Source: Dunaliella salina
Lineage: Eukaryota; Chlorophyta; Chlorophyceae; Chlamydomonadales; Dunaliellaceae
Assembly: GCA_002284615.2 (NCBI GenBank)
Contig: MU070440.1
Coordinates: 1 to 16,487 of the forward strand
Reading direction: 5' to 3'
DNA length: 16,487 nucleotides
Shown here: one piece after another, positions 8,337 to 16,487 of the stretch
Layout of the letters: the number at the start of each line of letters is the position of its first letter
Position numbering within the stretch: the first letter of the stretch is position 1
Notes under the pieces: model-generated
Database searches by the model: none
The model's input: the letters and a program-made list of their open reading frames with translations, nothing else
What the model was told of the DNA's origin: nothing
Made by a program: the position numbers and the translations under genes

Positions 8337-9415
8337 CTAACCCTTCTTCCGTCCTTTGCCCTTTCCCTTGGCTTCCGATTGCGGCTGTTGCTGTTGCTGC
8401 TTGTGTTGGCTCTGTTTTTGTTGCTGGTGCTGTTGTTGTTGCTGTTGCCCCTGCTGGTGGCTCTCTGCAGCTAGCTCCTCATTTCCTGCAGCAGGTCCGA
8501 CAAAAAAGCATGAAGGGAACTGCTGCTATGCATGGGACATGGGAGGATATGATTGCGTGCATCAGCTGTGCATGATTACCTGTGCATGATTACCATGCAG
8601 ATGTGAGTTGGTAAGTCTGGTAATAAGCTGCAGACATCCTGATAGATTGCTCTCATTGTTTTAGCTTGCGAATTGATGGACATCAGCAAAAAAATAGCCT
8701 TCGCTCTTCAAAACCAAATAGCCACCTTTGGAAAGTCCTGGACATAAACAAGATCCCATGTTGCAAGAGGGTGATGAGCCATTGCACTCAGGTTTCAAAT
8801 CAGTACGCATGAACGCATGCAAGCATTTTAGGGCTCTCATGCATGGATGTCCTAGCATGATGTACGAAGGCGAGCTCCTGATGTGAGCCCAGGGTAAATG
8901 TCCAAGCCCCTATGGCATTCCAGTACATGCTTTTGAATTTTTTGCAGCAATGCAAACCTTAAGTGGTGTATCTCAAAGGGCCTCCTTGCTTCCCGCAAAC
9001 AAGGCCCTGCATTGCACTGATCGAGCAATCCGGTGCACAAGCAATTCGAAGTCCTTGGGACCCTCTTAACTTGACGGGTGTCCTCAACACCCACCAGCTG
9101 CAAGCGCCATGAACAAGTTGTTTATCCGTTCCAGCTTCCGCAGGTCTGACTGTTGGTCTGTCTTGTATTGTAAACACTGCAAAGCGGGCATGCATGCATG
9201 CGAGATGAGATGTGCAGCAGTCAACTATGCAAATGACAGCCCATGCTGGACTGATGCACTGACATCACCCAACCCACCTTCACATCATCAGTGACCTTCA
9301 GCGCCAGGATACCATCGCAATTCCTGTACTTGATGCAATAACGGGTCTCTAGCGGCCGGGATCGGTACAGCGCTTCCGCTTGCTGGTAAAAAGACTCAAA
9401 GTCCTCGATGTACAT
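8337..9415 (-). CDS. SRP9: Signal recognition particle 9 kDa subunit (SRP9), three exons
   Basis: SRP9 pairs with SRP14 to form the Alu-domain end of the cytosolic signal recognition particle, which pauses translation while the ribosome is carried to the ER. Exons on the minus strand are 9415-9278, 9176-9095 and 8485-8337. Introns run 9277-9177 (101 nt, donor GTGGGT) and 9094-8486 (609 nt, donor GTGGGT); both acceptors end TGCAG. The joins are phase 0 and phase 1 and stay in frame, giving 122 residues. Exon 1 has the family core: MYIEDFESFYQQAEALYRS, then RYCIKYRNCDG and LALKVTDD. Exon 2 continues CLQYKTDQQSDLRKLE and INNLFMALA. Exon 3 adds NEELAAES, about 25 residues dominated by Gln, and a basic tail ending KGKGKGRKKG; plant SRP9 also ends in a basic KKGRGR-like tail. 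The start at 9415 matches the family N-terminus. An in-frame ATG at 9496 would add 27 residues not expected in SRP9. If exon 2 were unspliced it would stop at a TGA ending at 9084. Confidence 0.94.
8342..8470 (-). other. Gln-rich and Lys/Gly-rich C-terminal tail of SRP9
   Basis: Mixed CAG/CAA codons encode runs of up to six Gln broken by His, Lys and Ser, followed by a Lys/Gly/Arg tail. Human SRP9 lacks such a Gln tract, and the plant protein has only the short basic tail. The mixture of CAG and CAA argues for selected or aged protein sequence rather than a fresh pure CAG expansion. The tail could contact RNA through its basic residues (inference). Confidence 0.85.
8567..8594 (+). repeat. 14-bp tandem duplication in SRP9 intron 2
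   Basis: TGTGCATGATTACC occurs twice back to back (8567-8580 and 8581-8594). It lies within the 609-nt second intron of SRP9, which otherwise shows no further exon. Confidence 0.9.
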
Positions 9416-9764
9416 GATCTCTTTTGTGAAAGCAAAACTCTTCACATTTACATGGAAAAAGCGGAATTGAAATGGTTGGCTTTTAGGCGCTGTCACTGTT
9501 GTTCGGTCTGAACTTCATGTAAAGTAAACATGTCTGCCCGTGTTGATTAAATCTGCTGGAATTTTGCATCTGTTGGAATACTGCATCCATCGTCTGCAAG
9601 CACTGCGCCTGTAAGTTGCGACAGCTGGTGGAGGGACAGCCCTGTTCATGCAAAGGATCAAGTCACCCTCTAGTCATCATCATGAACACGGTGGTTTCAG
9701 GTGCACAACCACATTCCCTCCTCATTGTTGTTGGCCTCTGCCATTGCAGTATTGACTCCTCCAA
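9416..9764. promoter_or_regulatory. Divergent intergenic region between SRP9 and taxilin (shared promoter candidate)
   Basis: Only 349 bp separate the two start codons, so both transcripts must start within this interval or overlap it. No clear TATA box stands out. The taxilin side includes a likely 5'-UTR intron (see separate entry). That leaves about 195 bp (9416-9610) for both transcription starts and the SRP9 leader. Such head-to-head spacing is a usual sign of a bidirectional promoter; that it co-regulates the genes is inference. Confidence 0.65.
9611..9749 (+). other. Probable 5'-UTR intron of the taxilin gene
   Basis: A strong donor (CT/GTAAGT at 9611) and a strong acceptor (CCATTGCAG ending at 9749) lie 139 bp apart, with the acceptor 15 bases before the ATG. 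A TGA at 9753-9755, in frame with that ATG, shows the upstream exon cannot add coding sequence. This would therefore be a leader intron. Confidence 0.6.
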
Positions 9765-12700
9765 ATGGGCTCCCCGGAGGCAGCACAACAGCAAACAGAG
9801 GTGCATGGTGGGCAGCAACAGGGGCAGCAGCAGGGAACAGTCCAACAGCCAGAGTTCCTGGCAATTGTCCACAACAAGATTACTGAGCTAGAGCACACTT
9901 TGGGCTCCAGCGGGAACCGTGCAGAAAAGGAAAGCGCCAAGAACAGGTGCTACATTTGACATGTTGCATCAATGAGTCCAGCCTGTAGTGATCCCTGCTT
10001 TTTGAGTGTAAGCTGCTCTGTGTGGTTCTTTATGTTTGCGCAAAGCTGAAGGCCAGGCATCCCTGTCAAGAGGAGCAGCAGATATAAGCACATGGGCTCA
10101 AACACGCGTGCAGGAAGCGGGCCTTGAAAGAGGTGGAGCGGTTCCTTGAGAACAGGGCGCACACGCCTGATGACAAAGTCAACTTTCTGCAGACCAAGTG
10201 CACCCAGATGGTGAGTGTGGCATGCTGCACTCCTCCGCATGACTTCCTCTTCCCTTTGCCTGCTTGCCAATACGAGCATCACGCCAACCTCCCAGGAATC
10301 CCGGCACTCAGGTGCTGCTATGCCCGCTGCATTGCACAGGATGAGTGACTAATTGGCTGTTGCTGTACCTGTCTCTCACCTGTCAGATCACAGACCTGCA
10401 CCGAGTGGAGAAGGGCTTCCATGAGGCGCAGAGCAAGCTGGACGCCATGACGCGGGAGAAAGACAAAGGTACTGCAGAGCCGCGTGGAAAAGGCATAGGT
10501 GCTATGCTGTGCTCCTCTTCAGGGAAAAGGACTGGGGTGGTAAAAATTACGTGTTTTTGGCGGTGATGTTGGTGGCTACCATTTAGTGGTCATGTGCGAT
10601 GATTGGTTTCCTGCGTCAGAAGGGTGTACCGGCAGTTTGCGCTCTCATCATACCAAGTCTAAAAGTAAGTTGTATGTACTCATGCGTACGCCATCCATAG
10701 GCGATGTGTGGCTAGAAGAGCATGCTGTGGGGGCTCATAGCCACAAAAAAAGCCTCACAGGCTATTGTCCTCAAGGCAGGTCACAATCTGCATGTTACAG
10801 AAACAAAGGCTTCCAGTCAAAGCAGCGAACTCCAGCCTGCTCACATGAATCAGTGCGCGTCCAGAAATATTGCCACAAGGCCGCAGGAATTATGCCACTG
10901 CTACTCTGCACCTGTGTCTGCCTAATTGTACACCACAGTGACAGCTGCTTGACCCCCCTTGGGTGTGCCACCTGCAGTTCAATTTGAGCTGAAGAAAACC
11001 AATGCAGTTCGGGACAAGCTGGAAGAGCTGTGTCGGCAGCTACAGGTGTGAGCACAGTGGGCGGCGTTGCAAAACAGTGCCAGGCGCTGCAGAATTGTTG
11101 ATGCATTTGGGAATTTTTCTCCATGGGTTAGAATTCAGAATGCAATCTTGCTGGAAGGTCGCATTGCAAATGATTGAATGCACTAGTGATGAGGCACTGA
11201 ACATGTAAAAAAAAGATATCTGCAGACCTGATTGCTTGGGTAGGCGGCAAATCCAGAGAATGATTTGCATGGTGCGTTGTACATGGTGCTTGCGGAGTGC
11301 CTTAATGCCTTAACCTGCATGCTCGCCAAATGCAAAAAGGAACTACACATAAGACCAAGACGCTCATTTCACGTCAGCTTTTGTAGTTGCTGGCTGTAGT
11401 AGTCAACATATTCCAGTCCTGTGTTCTCAAAGCACCCATTTCCTGTCAACCATGACTCTCTGCTATGACCTCATCTGTGGTTGGCGACAATCCTGTGTAG
11501 TCAACCTTGAACATTTTTTTCATCATCACATGCACATTTGGAGAGCGCCTGTTCATTCAGGCGCATCCCCGCGCACTCAACCGCCCCTTTCTTCCCCCCT
11601 CAACAAAACACACGTTCACACATCCTTGTGCGCAGCGCGACAATCGGGAAACCTTGGAAACAGCTCGCAGGCTTCGAGAGGAGGATGCTGCACAACGGCA
11701 AGCCTTGCAAGTAAAATTCAGTGGAACTGTCAGCGTGAGTACATTGCATGCCACCCCATTTGTCTCCTCAAGTGCCTTCATAACAGGGGCTTGAGAGGGA
11801 GGCTATGCAAGACTTAAGTTGAAAATTTGCCTGTTGGCATGCAGGCTGGCTTGAGGACTTTCGTTGTATGGCTGGAAGCCTCAGTCGCGCAGTCACATGG
11901 AATCCAAGTGATTTTCTTCGTGGCCTTTTCACATGGCCTGACTTCCCAAGTCATAGATGTATCAAGGAGGGATCATTCGGGTTGAAGGAGTGGTGGGGTC
12001 CTGTCATGTCGAAGGTGATGACAATATCTTGTGTGGCACTCAAAAAGGACCTTGAGGTGCTTGATGCTCTTGAAGGTTCTTGCTCAAAGCTGCCCAACAC
12101 GTCTTACAGGTCCCAAGGTGGTGCAGAGGCTGGGTTATGGTCTTGTGGTCAAACAACACTCTACAGTGGGAGACCGTGCCTAGCACATAGAAAGTCTGGC
12201 CAACGGTGGCAGAAAGACAAGATAATGGATTCCAGTATCCCATTTTCCCCATATTTGAAATGTTCTTCAAATCTCTCCTTGTTTCTCCTTGTCAATCATT
12301 TTCAACCTTGCACGCATAGACTTGCGCTAGAGTAGGGGAAAGCTGCCAAGGCCGACATTCCTTGGTGAGCATGGGATACGATTGCTGTGCATCAAGTGCT
12401 TTGCGTCAATTGCTTCGTGACAGGTGCTTGGCTTCACTATTTCGCTTGTTGTTATATTTGTAGGGTGCGACATGTCATATTATTTTTTCAAAATCCGTTA
12501 TTACAGTAATGTTACAGTAATACTACATAACAGTAATAATGGTACATAATATTACATTGCTCTTCTGCAAAATCGTTGTTACATCGAGGGCCAGGTAATT
12601 TTACTGAAATATTACTGTAATGGTAATATTACATTGGCATGTCGGACCTTATACATTTCATGATACTTGGTGAGCATGGAGGGCGGCTGCTGGGCATCGA

Positions 12701-15105
12701 GTACTTTGCGGCTTGTGTTTTGTATCAAGAGCTTTGCAGCAAGTGTTTTGCGGCACATGGTTTGCGGCAACTGCTTAGTGTGTGTGTCAAATGCGTACAC
12801 AGAGATACTGATGAAGTGCACGAGGCCATGCACAAAGGAGAGGTTCGATGTATGCTCCAAGTGCGTGGGATGAAGGGCTGTGCCGACAGGTAGTTCAACA
12901 TGCATACGTCCCTGAATTTATGGCCTCGCTACGCAGGAGGTGAACGCGAGGGTGGCAGGGCAGCATGCAGATCATGAGAGGCCGCAGAGAGTCAATGCAG
13001 ACTTCGCATTTTTTGCTTGCAATGCAGGAGGTGAATGCAAGACTGGCGGGGCAGCATGGACATCATGAGAGGCAGTAGAGAGCCAATGCGGACTTTCAAT
13101 TTGTCGCTTTGCAATGCAGGAAGTGAACGCGAGGATGGAGGAGCAGCATGCGGACCGTGAGAGGCAGCAGAAAGTCAATGAGGACCTGCAGGCAAAGCTT
13201 TTGGAGGTAAGGCACGTGCGTACTGCCATGGACTGGGCAAACTCCTGGACGTTGGGGTGCTTACGCGTGCATGTATTCAAAAAGCATACCGGTTAAGGCA
13301 GAAGGTGGAAGGTACACAAGATGGCTGCTCAAAATCTAACAAGGGTGAGATGGATGGTGCATGTTAGGGTTGTAATCTGGGGAATTGGTGGAGTGGGTGC
13401 ATACATGGGAGCCAAGAGGGGCGGATGTATGCAGGACGTGCTTCCCCAGCATCTAGCCTCGTGAGGCTGGCTCAATACAGGCTTTGGTATGCAGCGCCCG
13501 CAGTTGGGTGTGATTGTGTTCTGCCAAGATGTGTGGGTGTCCAGCATTATATATACATACATATAGCATACATCACAGGTTAAGGCTTGCATCGACAGCA
13601 CAAGGGTAAATGCTGCGGATTTTTGTTCCTAGCATTGTTGGACCAGGCTTGCAACCATCATTGGTTGAGGCTCGCAACAATGGTTTAGGGGTAACCCATG
13701 GATTTGTGTGCCTAGCATGGGTCGGACCAGGCTTGCAACCATCATGGGTTGGTTGAGGCTTGCAACAATGGTTTAGGTGTAACCCATGGATGTGTGTGCA
13801 GAGCATGGGTTGGACCAGGCTTGCAACCATTATCGTGGATAAAAATGCCAACAACAGCGGAGGGCTAAACCATTGGGGGTTTGTGCGCCCAGCATGGATG
13901 GACCAGGCTTGCAATTATCATCGGTTGGATGAAAATGCCAAAAACAGCATAGGGGTAAATAATGCTGAGGATTTGTGCGCCCGGCATAGTTGGACCAAGC
14001 TTGCAACCGTTGGTGGTTAAGTGAGGCTTGCAACATCAGCTTAGGGGGTGGATTTGTGCACCCAGCTTTTTGGACTCGGCTGGCAAGCAGCCGTGATTCA
14101 TTGGACGAGGCTTGCCTCAACGGCATAGGGGTAGCCCTTGCTGCAGACTTGTGCGCCCTGCATCAATGGACTAGGCTAGGTTGCAACCATCAACAGTTGG
14201 ATGAAGCTCGGTTGCAACCATTGGTGGATCAGGCTCGTAACAAAGGCACCCTGACAGCCCATGCTGTAAATTGTGTGCCCAGCATTATTGGAATAGGCTT
14301 GCAACACTGGTACCCTTTGTGAAGTTGTGAGCGCTAAGCAGGAAGGCCTGCCTCACTAGGGATGGGCGCAAAATTTTGATGAGACTGATATACATTTGTT
14401 GAAAGCGTGATGTGGATTAAGAGCAAGAAACCCATCGTGACTTATTTTCAGATTAGTCAGTTCAGGACACAAACAAAAGGATGTTTGTAAGGACGAAAGA
14501 TGTAAAGGTTAATAACAGGGTGTTTATAATGATGAAAGGTGTAGACCACAGGGTGGAAACGTCGATGAAAAGACATGAAAAGAAGGAAAAGAATCAAGGA
14601 GTGTGGGCTCGTGGGTGTTTCCGCAAATGGCCACCCCCGAGCCAGTTTCACTTCGAGCAGGGTAATCATGGTTACAATGGCAGGGACAGGGAGAAGAGGG
14701 TAGTCATAATGACGATGGCAAAGACAGGGAGAAAAGGCCCTGTGTTTGGCCGCCACTGCTTAAGCAGGATGGAGAGACACAGACCAAAACTATACCAACC
14801 AACCAAGCTGAGGGATAGGATGCGGCTCGTCAAGCAGTCAGCTGGGGCCTTCAGGCAAAGTGGCAATACAGAGAGTAACATGGCAGGCAGTGATAAGTGG
14901 ACCTTCACTGAAGGCTTCAGGTACTGTGATAGTGGCAGTAGCAGCAAATAAAGGCCACCATGATGCTTGCCTGCTAGCGCATTGCTTGGCTGAGTTCCTG
15001 CTCGCCCAATCCTCCCCTGAAGCATCCTTTCAATTCCCAAGTGTTCTGCCTTTTGATTGTCACTCCTCGCAGTTGATGGGCAGCATGGACTCTTACAACA
15101 AATTG
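9765..15105 (+). CDS. TXLN: Taxilin family coiled-coil protein, exons 1-7 (3' end outside window)
   Basis: Taxilins are long coiled-coil proteins that bind syntaxins in vesicle traffic; mammalian alpha-taxilin also binds the ribosome-associated NAC complex. Seven exons join in frame: 9765-9946, 10114-10210, 10387-10468, 10978-11045, 11636-11734, 13120-13206 and 15073-15105, giving 216 residues so far. The N-terminal 30 residues are Gln-rich. Family blocks then follow in the usual order: EFLAIVHNKITELEHTL; KRALKEVERFLE; VEKGFHEAQSKLDAMTREKDK joined to VQFELKKTNAVRDKLEELCRQLQ (the taxilin L..LCRELQ signature); RDNRETLETARRLREED with FSGTVS; and EVNARMEEQHADRE to LQAKLLE joined to LMGSMDSYNKL (family L..LIEQYEL). 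Donors are mostly GTGAGT-like; that of exon 1 (GTGCTA) is weak, yet the phase-2 join restores an Arg codon exactly. The C-terminal half, including the EKF..FQ.TL..SNEVF block, must lie beyond the window. Introns grow from about 170 to about 1870 bp. Confidence 0.9.
12360..12778 (+). repeat. Direct repeat pair with short internal units, in taxilin intron 5
   Basis: CTTGGTGAGCATGG and a following GCATCRAGTRCTTTGCG occur at about 12361-12410 and again at about 12666-12713. The second copy continues into degenerate units of about 15 bases of the type TTTGCGGCAAGTG. The two copies flank the palindromic element at 12464-12648. Confidence 0.65.
12464..12648. mobile_element. Small MITE-like palindromic element in taxilin intron 5
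   Basis: The left end reads GGTGCGACATGTCA. The right end, on the minus strand, reads GGTCCGACATGCCA, so 12 of 14 bases match. The interior is AT-rich with repeated TTACAGTAAT on one side and ATTACTGTAAT on the other, so that it can fold on itself. No coding sequence is present and no certain target duplication is seen. Size (about 185 bp) and structure fit a MITE. Confidence 0.6.
12937..13119 (+). repeat. Two decayed tandem copies of the exon-6 acceptor and 5' exon
   Basis: Copy 1 starts at 12937 and copy 2 at 13028; the functional exon 6 starts at 13120, spacings of 91 and 92 bases. Each unit carries its own AG acceptor (CGCAG, then AATGCAG twice) followed by GARGTGAAYGC and an AGCATG..GA..ATGAGAGG core matching the first two thirds of exon 6. 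Copies 1 and 2 lack the last third of the exon and its GTAAGG donor. Copy 2 has an in-frame TAG (13076-13078). Reading through from the copy-1 acceptor meets a TGA at 13066-13068. Only the third copy can yield the taxilin reading frame. Confidence 0.9.
13578..14310 (+). repeat. Minisatellite of about 88 bp in taxilin intron 6, about eight units
   Basis: The anchor GGACCAGGCTTGCAACC or a variant occurs at about 13640, 13724, 13812, 13900, 13992, 14072, 14168 and 14290. The spacings are 84, 88, 88, 92, 80, 96 and 122. Each anchor is usually preceded by GTGYGCCCAGCAT and followed by a weaker half-unit of the type TTGAGGCTTGCAACAATGG and a GGGGTAA. Early units are most alike; later ones diverge and change length. 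Long frames here on both strands are by-products of the repeat. Confidence 0.9.
14311..15072. other. Rest of taxilin intron 6, no gene recognised
   Basis: The longest open frames of the window lie here (156 codons on plus, 178 on minus), but neither resembles a family and they overlap each other. The minus frame also runs across exon 7. A local duplication of the type ATGGCARRGACAGGGAGAA at about 14676-14735 is present. Confidence 0.5.
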
Positions 15106-15429
15106 GTGAGTGCCTGTTCTGATTTTTTTCATCCCTGTTTCCAATACAATGTGTGCAGTTGCACAAAGCTGGGGTCCCTTCGCTTTCCAAAATAGTGCAC
15201 ATGTCCATGTCCCTTAGCAGGTATGTTTTTCAAGGAATGACCAGGAGGGTAATAAAAAAAAGTAATGGACGTCATGACAGTTTTGGGGTGGGGACCCCCT
15301 GACACACCCACCACCCTTTTAAAACTCCTTCCAGGGCCCTAATCCAGACAACAAGGGTGCCAATCTGCTCCTCATTTAATTCTGCATCCATCTGCATATT
15401 CACTGCACCAAGAAAGTGTGTTGCTGCAG

Positions 15430-15456
15430 ATTTATGGGGCAAAAACTGAGCAGCGG
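15430..15456 (+). CDS. Possible taxilin exon 8 (27 nt), tentative
   Basis: A good acceptor (TTGCTGCAG) is followed by nine in-frame codons, IYGAKTEQR, and then a GT (GTGCCC, a weak donor). It is phase 0 on both sides, so it would extend exon 7 in frame. Charged residues suit the coiled coil that follows in taxilins, but the match is too short to prove it. Confidence 0.25.
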
Positions 15457-15793
15457 GTGCCCATGCATTCCTGCCCTTTCAGGCCCCCACAACTGGCTTG
15501 CAAGTCCACAAACTGCCCCCCTAAGTTCAACATGCAACGACACATCCGACATTGTCACTATCCTGCAAGTTTGGATTTGTGTATTGCATGTTTGCCTCTG
15601 CACCCCCTTGGACCTACACCCATGCACATGAGGCACTAACTCTGATGCATGCACGGAAGCCCCCTTTTACCTGATTTGCTCAGAGAGGATGCTGATCGAC
15701 AGTTCTTGAGCTCAGAACCCGGTGATAGCTTTTAATTCTGTATTATAAGTTGCACACAAAGAATGCTGGAGGAGGTCCCTAAAACGTCGGAAA

Positions 15794-15820
15794 CCCCCCA
15801 CCCACCCACCGCCCCCCACC
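15794..15820 (-). other. G-quadruplex-type motif on the minus strand
   Basis: The plus strand carries four or more C runs of three to six separated by one to four bases; on the minus strand this is a dense G3+ array. It is flanked by GGAGGAGGT (about 15769) and ACCTCCTCC (about 15818), which can pair. Under the gene model it lies in taxilin intron 7, on the template strand. Confidence 0.65.
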
Positions 15821-16407
15821 TCCTCCAATCGGACTCATGCATATACCAATCAATGGCCCTTGATGTGAGGATTCTGATTATGTTTTTTTTTTAGATTTGA
15901 TCTGACACCCATTATTTTTATCTTGTCACTCTCTTGGGTTGACAAATGAAAAGCTGGTTGGCTGTAAGTAGCGCTGATTGTGCGTGTCATTCAGGTGTGG
16001 CACAGCTCTGCACTTTGTTGCCCCTTTGATGCAACGCAATGTGCCTATCTTGCAATGTGCCTATCATCTCTGCTGGAAGTTGGCAACACCATCTGTGGGT
16101 TTCCGTGTCAAAAATAGCGTTGACCAGGTTTCCTTACCTTAGTGTCAGTTGAGTGGTGCACACCACATGAATACTTGAGCTTAGAGCGTTGTCAATATTT
16201 TCTTGTCATCATCCTCTTATATACACTTCGCAATGTGCATTTATGGACTGTCACCGTTAGGATAACTCAGAAGTATCCTCTTTTTTGGGTGAGAATAAGT
16301 AGGCATTGACTGCTTTGTTTCCTCCACTTTCCAGTGCTCCAGAAGCTATTCGAAGTACCAGGTCAAGTAGGCTGGAAACATTGCTTGTGCATGCTGCGCG
16401 TCTCCCC

Positions 16408-16409
<2 letters not shown>

Positions 16410-16487
<78 letters not shown>
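16410..16487 (+). repeat. (AC)n microsatellite running off the window
   Basis: Uninterrupted AC dinucleotides run for 78 bases to the last base of the window, so the full length is unknown. The abrupt end inside the repeat suggests an assembly break or window cut there. The minus-strand Val-Cys frame over it is an artefact. Confidence 0.97.

Larger units (their letters stand above)
15106..16409 (+). other. Start of taxilin intron 7 and following sequence
   Basis: The donor GTGAGT at 15106 opens this intron. Further taxilin exons are expected. Two 27-nt candidates with good acceptors are 15430-15456 (after TTGCTGCAG) and 16335-16361 (after TCCACTTTCCAG), but neither gives a decisive family match. 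Otherwise the stretch shows no gene. Confidence 0.45.

Noticed and set aside
9413..9496. Upstream in-frame ATG (9496) as the SRP9 start
   Set aside because: It would add 27 residues before the point where SRP9 proteins normally begin; the ATG at 9415 fits the family.
10586..10987. 133-codon open frame on the plus strand
   Set aside because: It runs through intron 3 and into exon 4 in the wrong frame; the exon 3-4 join without it gives the expected taxilin sequence.
11868..12335. 155-codon open frame on the plus strand
   Set aside because: It lies inside taxilin intron 5 and does not fit any taxilin block; no other family was recognised.
13573..14126. Repeat-bearing frames on both strands as a repeat protein
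   Set aside because: They are by-products of the ~88-bp minisatellite, whose unit length is mostly not a multiple of three.
13578..14310. CRISPR-like array
   Set aside because: The units are long, diverge throughout and have no constant repeat alternating with unique spacers; the genome is eukaryotic.
14481..14951. 156-codon open frame on the plus strand
   Set aside because: It lies inside taxilin intron 6, with no recognisable domain, and part is made of local duplications.
14672..15208. 178-codon open frame on the minus strand
   Set aside because: It overlaps the opposite 156-codon frame and crosses taxilin exon 7 antisense. It has no family resemblance and a Leu/Ser/Cys-rich composition typical of a chance frame.
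15211..15226. CTTAGCAG/GTATGT as a recursive splice site
   Set aside because: The sequence fits the pattern, but the intron is not unusually long and a chance match is likely; there is no supporting evidence.
16257..16487. 76-codon minus-strand frame with a long Val-Cys run
   Set aside because: It is a translation of the (AC)n microsatellite.
1..16487. tRNA, rRNA or other structured RNA genes
   Set aside because: No cloverleaf, rRNA core or riboswitch-type motif was recognised by eye on either strand.

Overview
This window looks like nuclear DNA of a green alga (Chlorophyta). It contains two spliced eukaryotic genes whose introns are GT-AG with the TGCAG/CGCAG acceptor style common in green algae. 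Short coding exons are separated by long, G/T-rich, repeat-filled introns, and there is abundant mobile-element debris. Moderate GC content, heavy repeat load and microsatellites would suit a Dunaliella-like genome, but that placement is inference only.

Left part, 1-8336: no intact gene was found. Position 1-425 is the decayed 3' end of a Ty3/gypsy (chromodomain) retrotransposon pol gene, followed by short tandem repeats and a cluster of GCGGGA motifs. Position 1452-3214 holds a family of about 75-bp repeats. Two of these (1912-1989 and 3139-3214) face each other and bracket an unidentified, broken coding-like region (2295-3038). A 170-190 bp repeat with a (GTT)n end, SINE-like in form, occurs twice (3304-3490, 6230-6402). 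Its second copy abuts a short ATG-led coding fragment (6177-6229). Position 6694-7338 is a non-autonomous DNA transposon with terminal inverted repeats and a 9-bp direct duplication in AT-rich DNA.

Right part, 8337-16487: two divergent genes sit head to head with about 350 bp between their start codons. On the minus strand is SRP9, the 9 kDa Alu-domain subunit of the signal recognition particle (three exons, 9415 to 8337, complete, with a Gln-rich tail). On the plus strand is a taxilin, a coiled-coil syntaxin-binding protein. Seven coding exons can be assembled from 9765 to 15105, plus a probable 5'-UTR intron; the 3' end lies beyond the window. All exon joins keep frame and reproduce the family's order of conserved blocks.

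The taxilin introns carry the most unusual structures. Two decayed tandem copies of the exon-6 acceptor region lie directly upstream of exon 6. There is an approximately 88-bp minisatellite in intron 6, a small palindromic MITE-like element in intron 5, a 33-nt micro-exon 7, and a G-quadruplex-type C-run block. The window ends inside a long (AC)n microsatellite. I found no convincing new multi-gene system. The strongest leads are the decoy acceptor/exon array and the divergent SRP9-taxilin pair, both of which relate to ribosome and ER trafficking.
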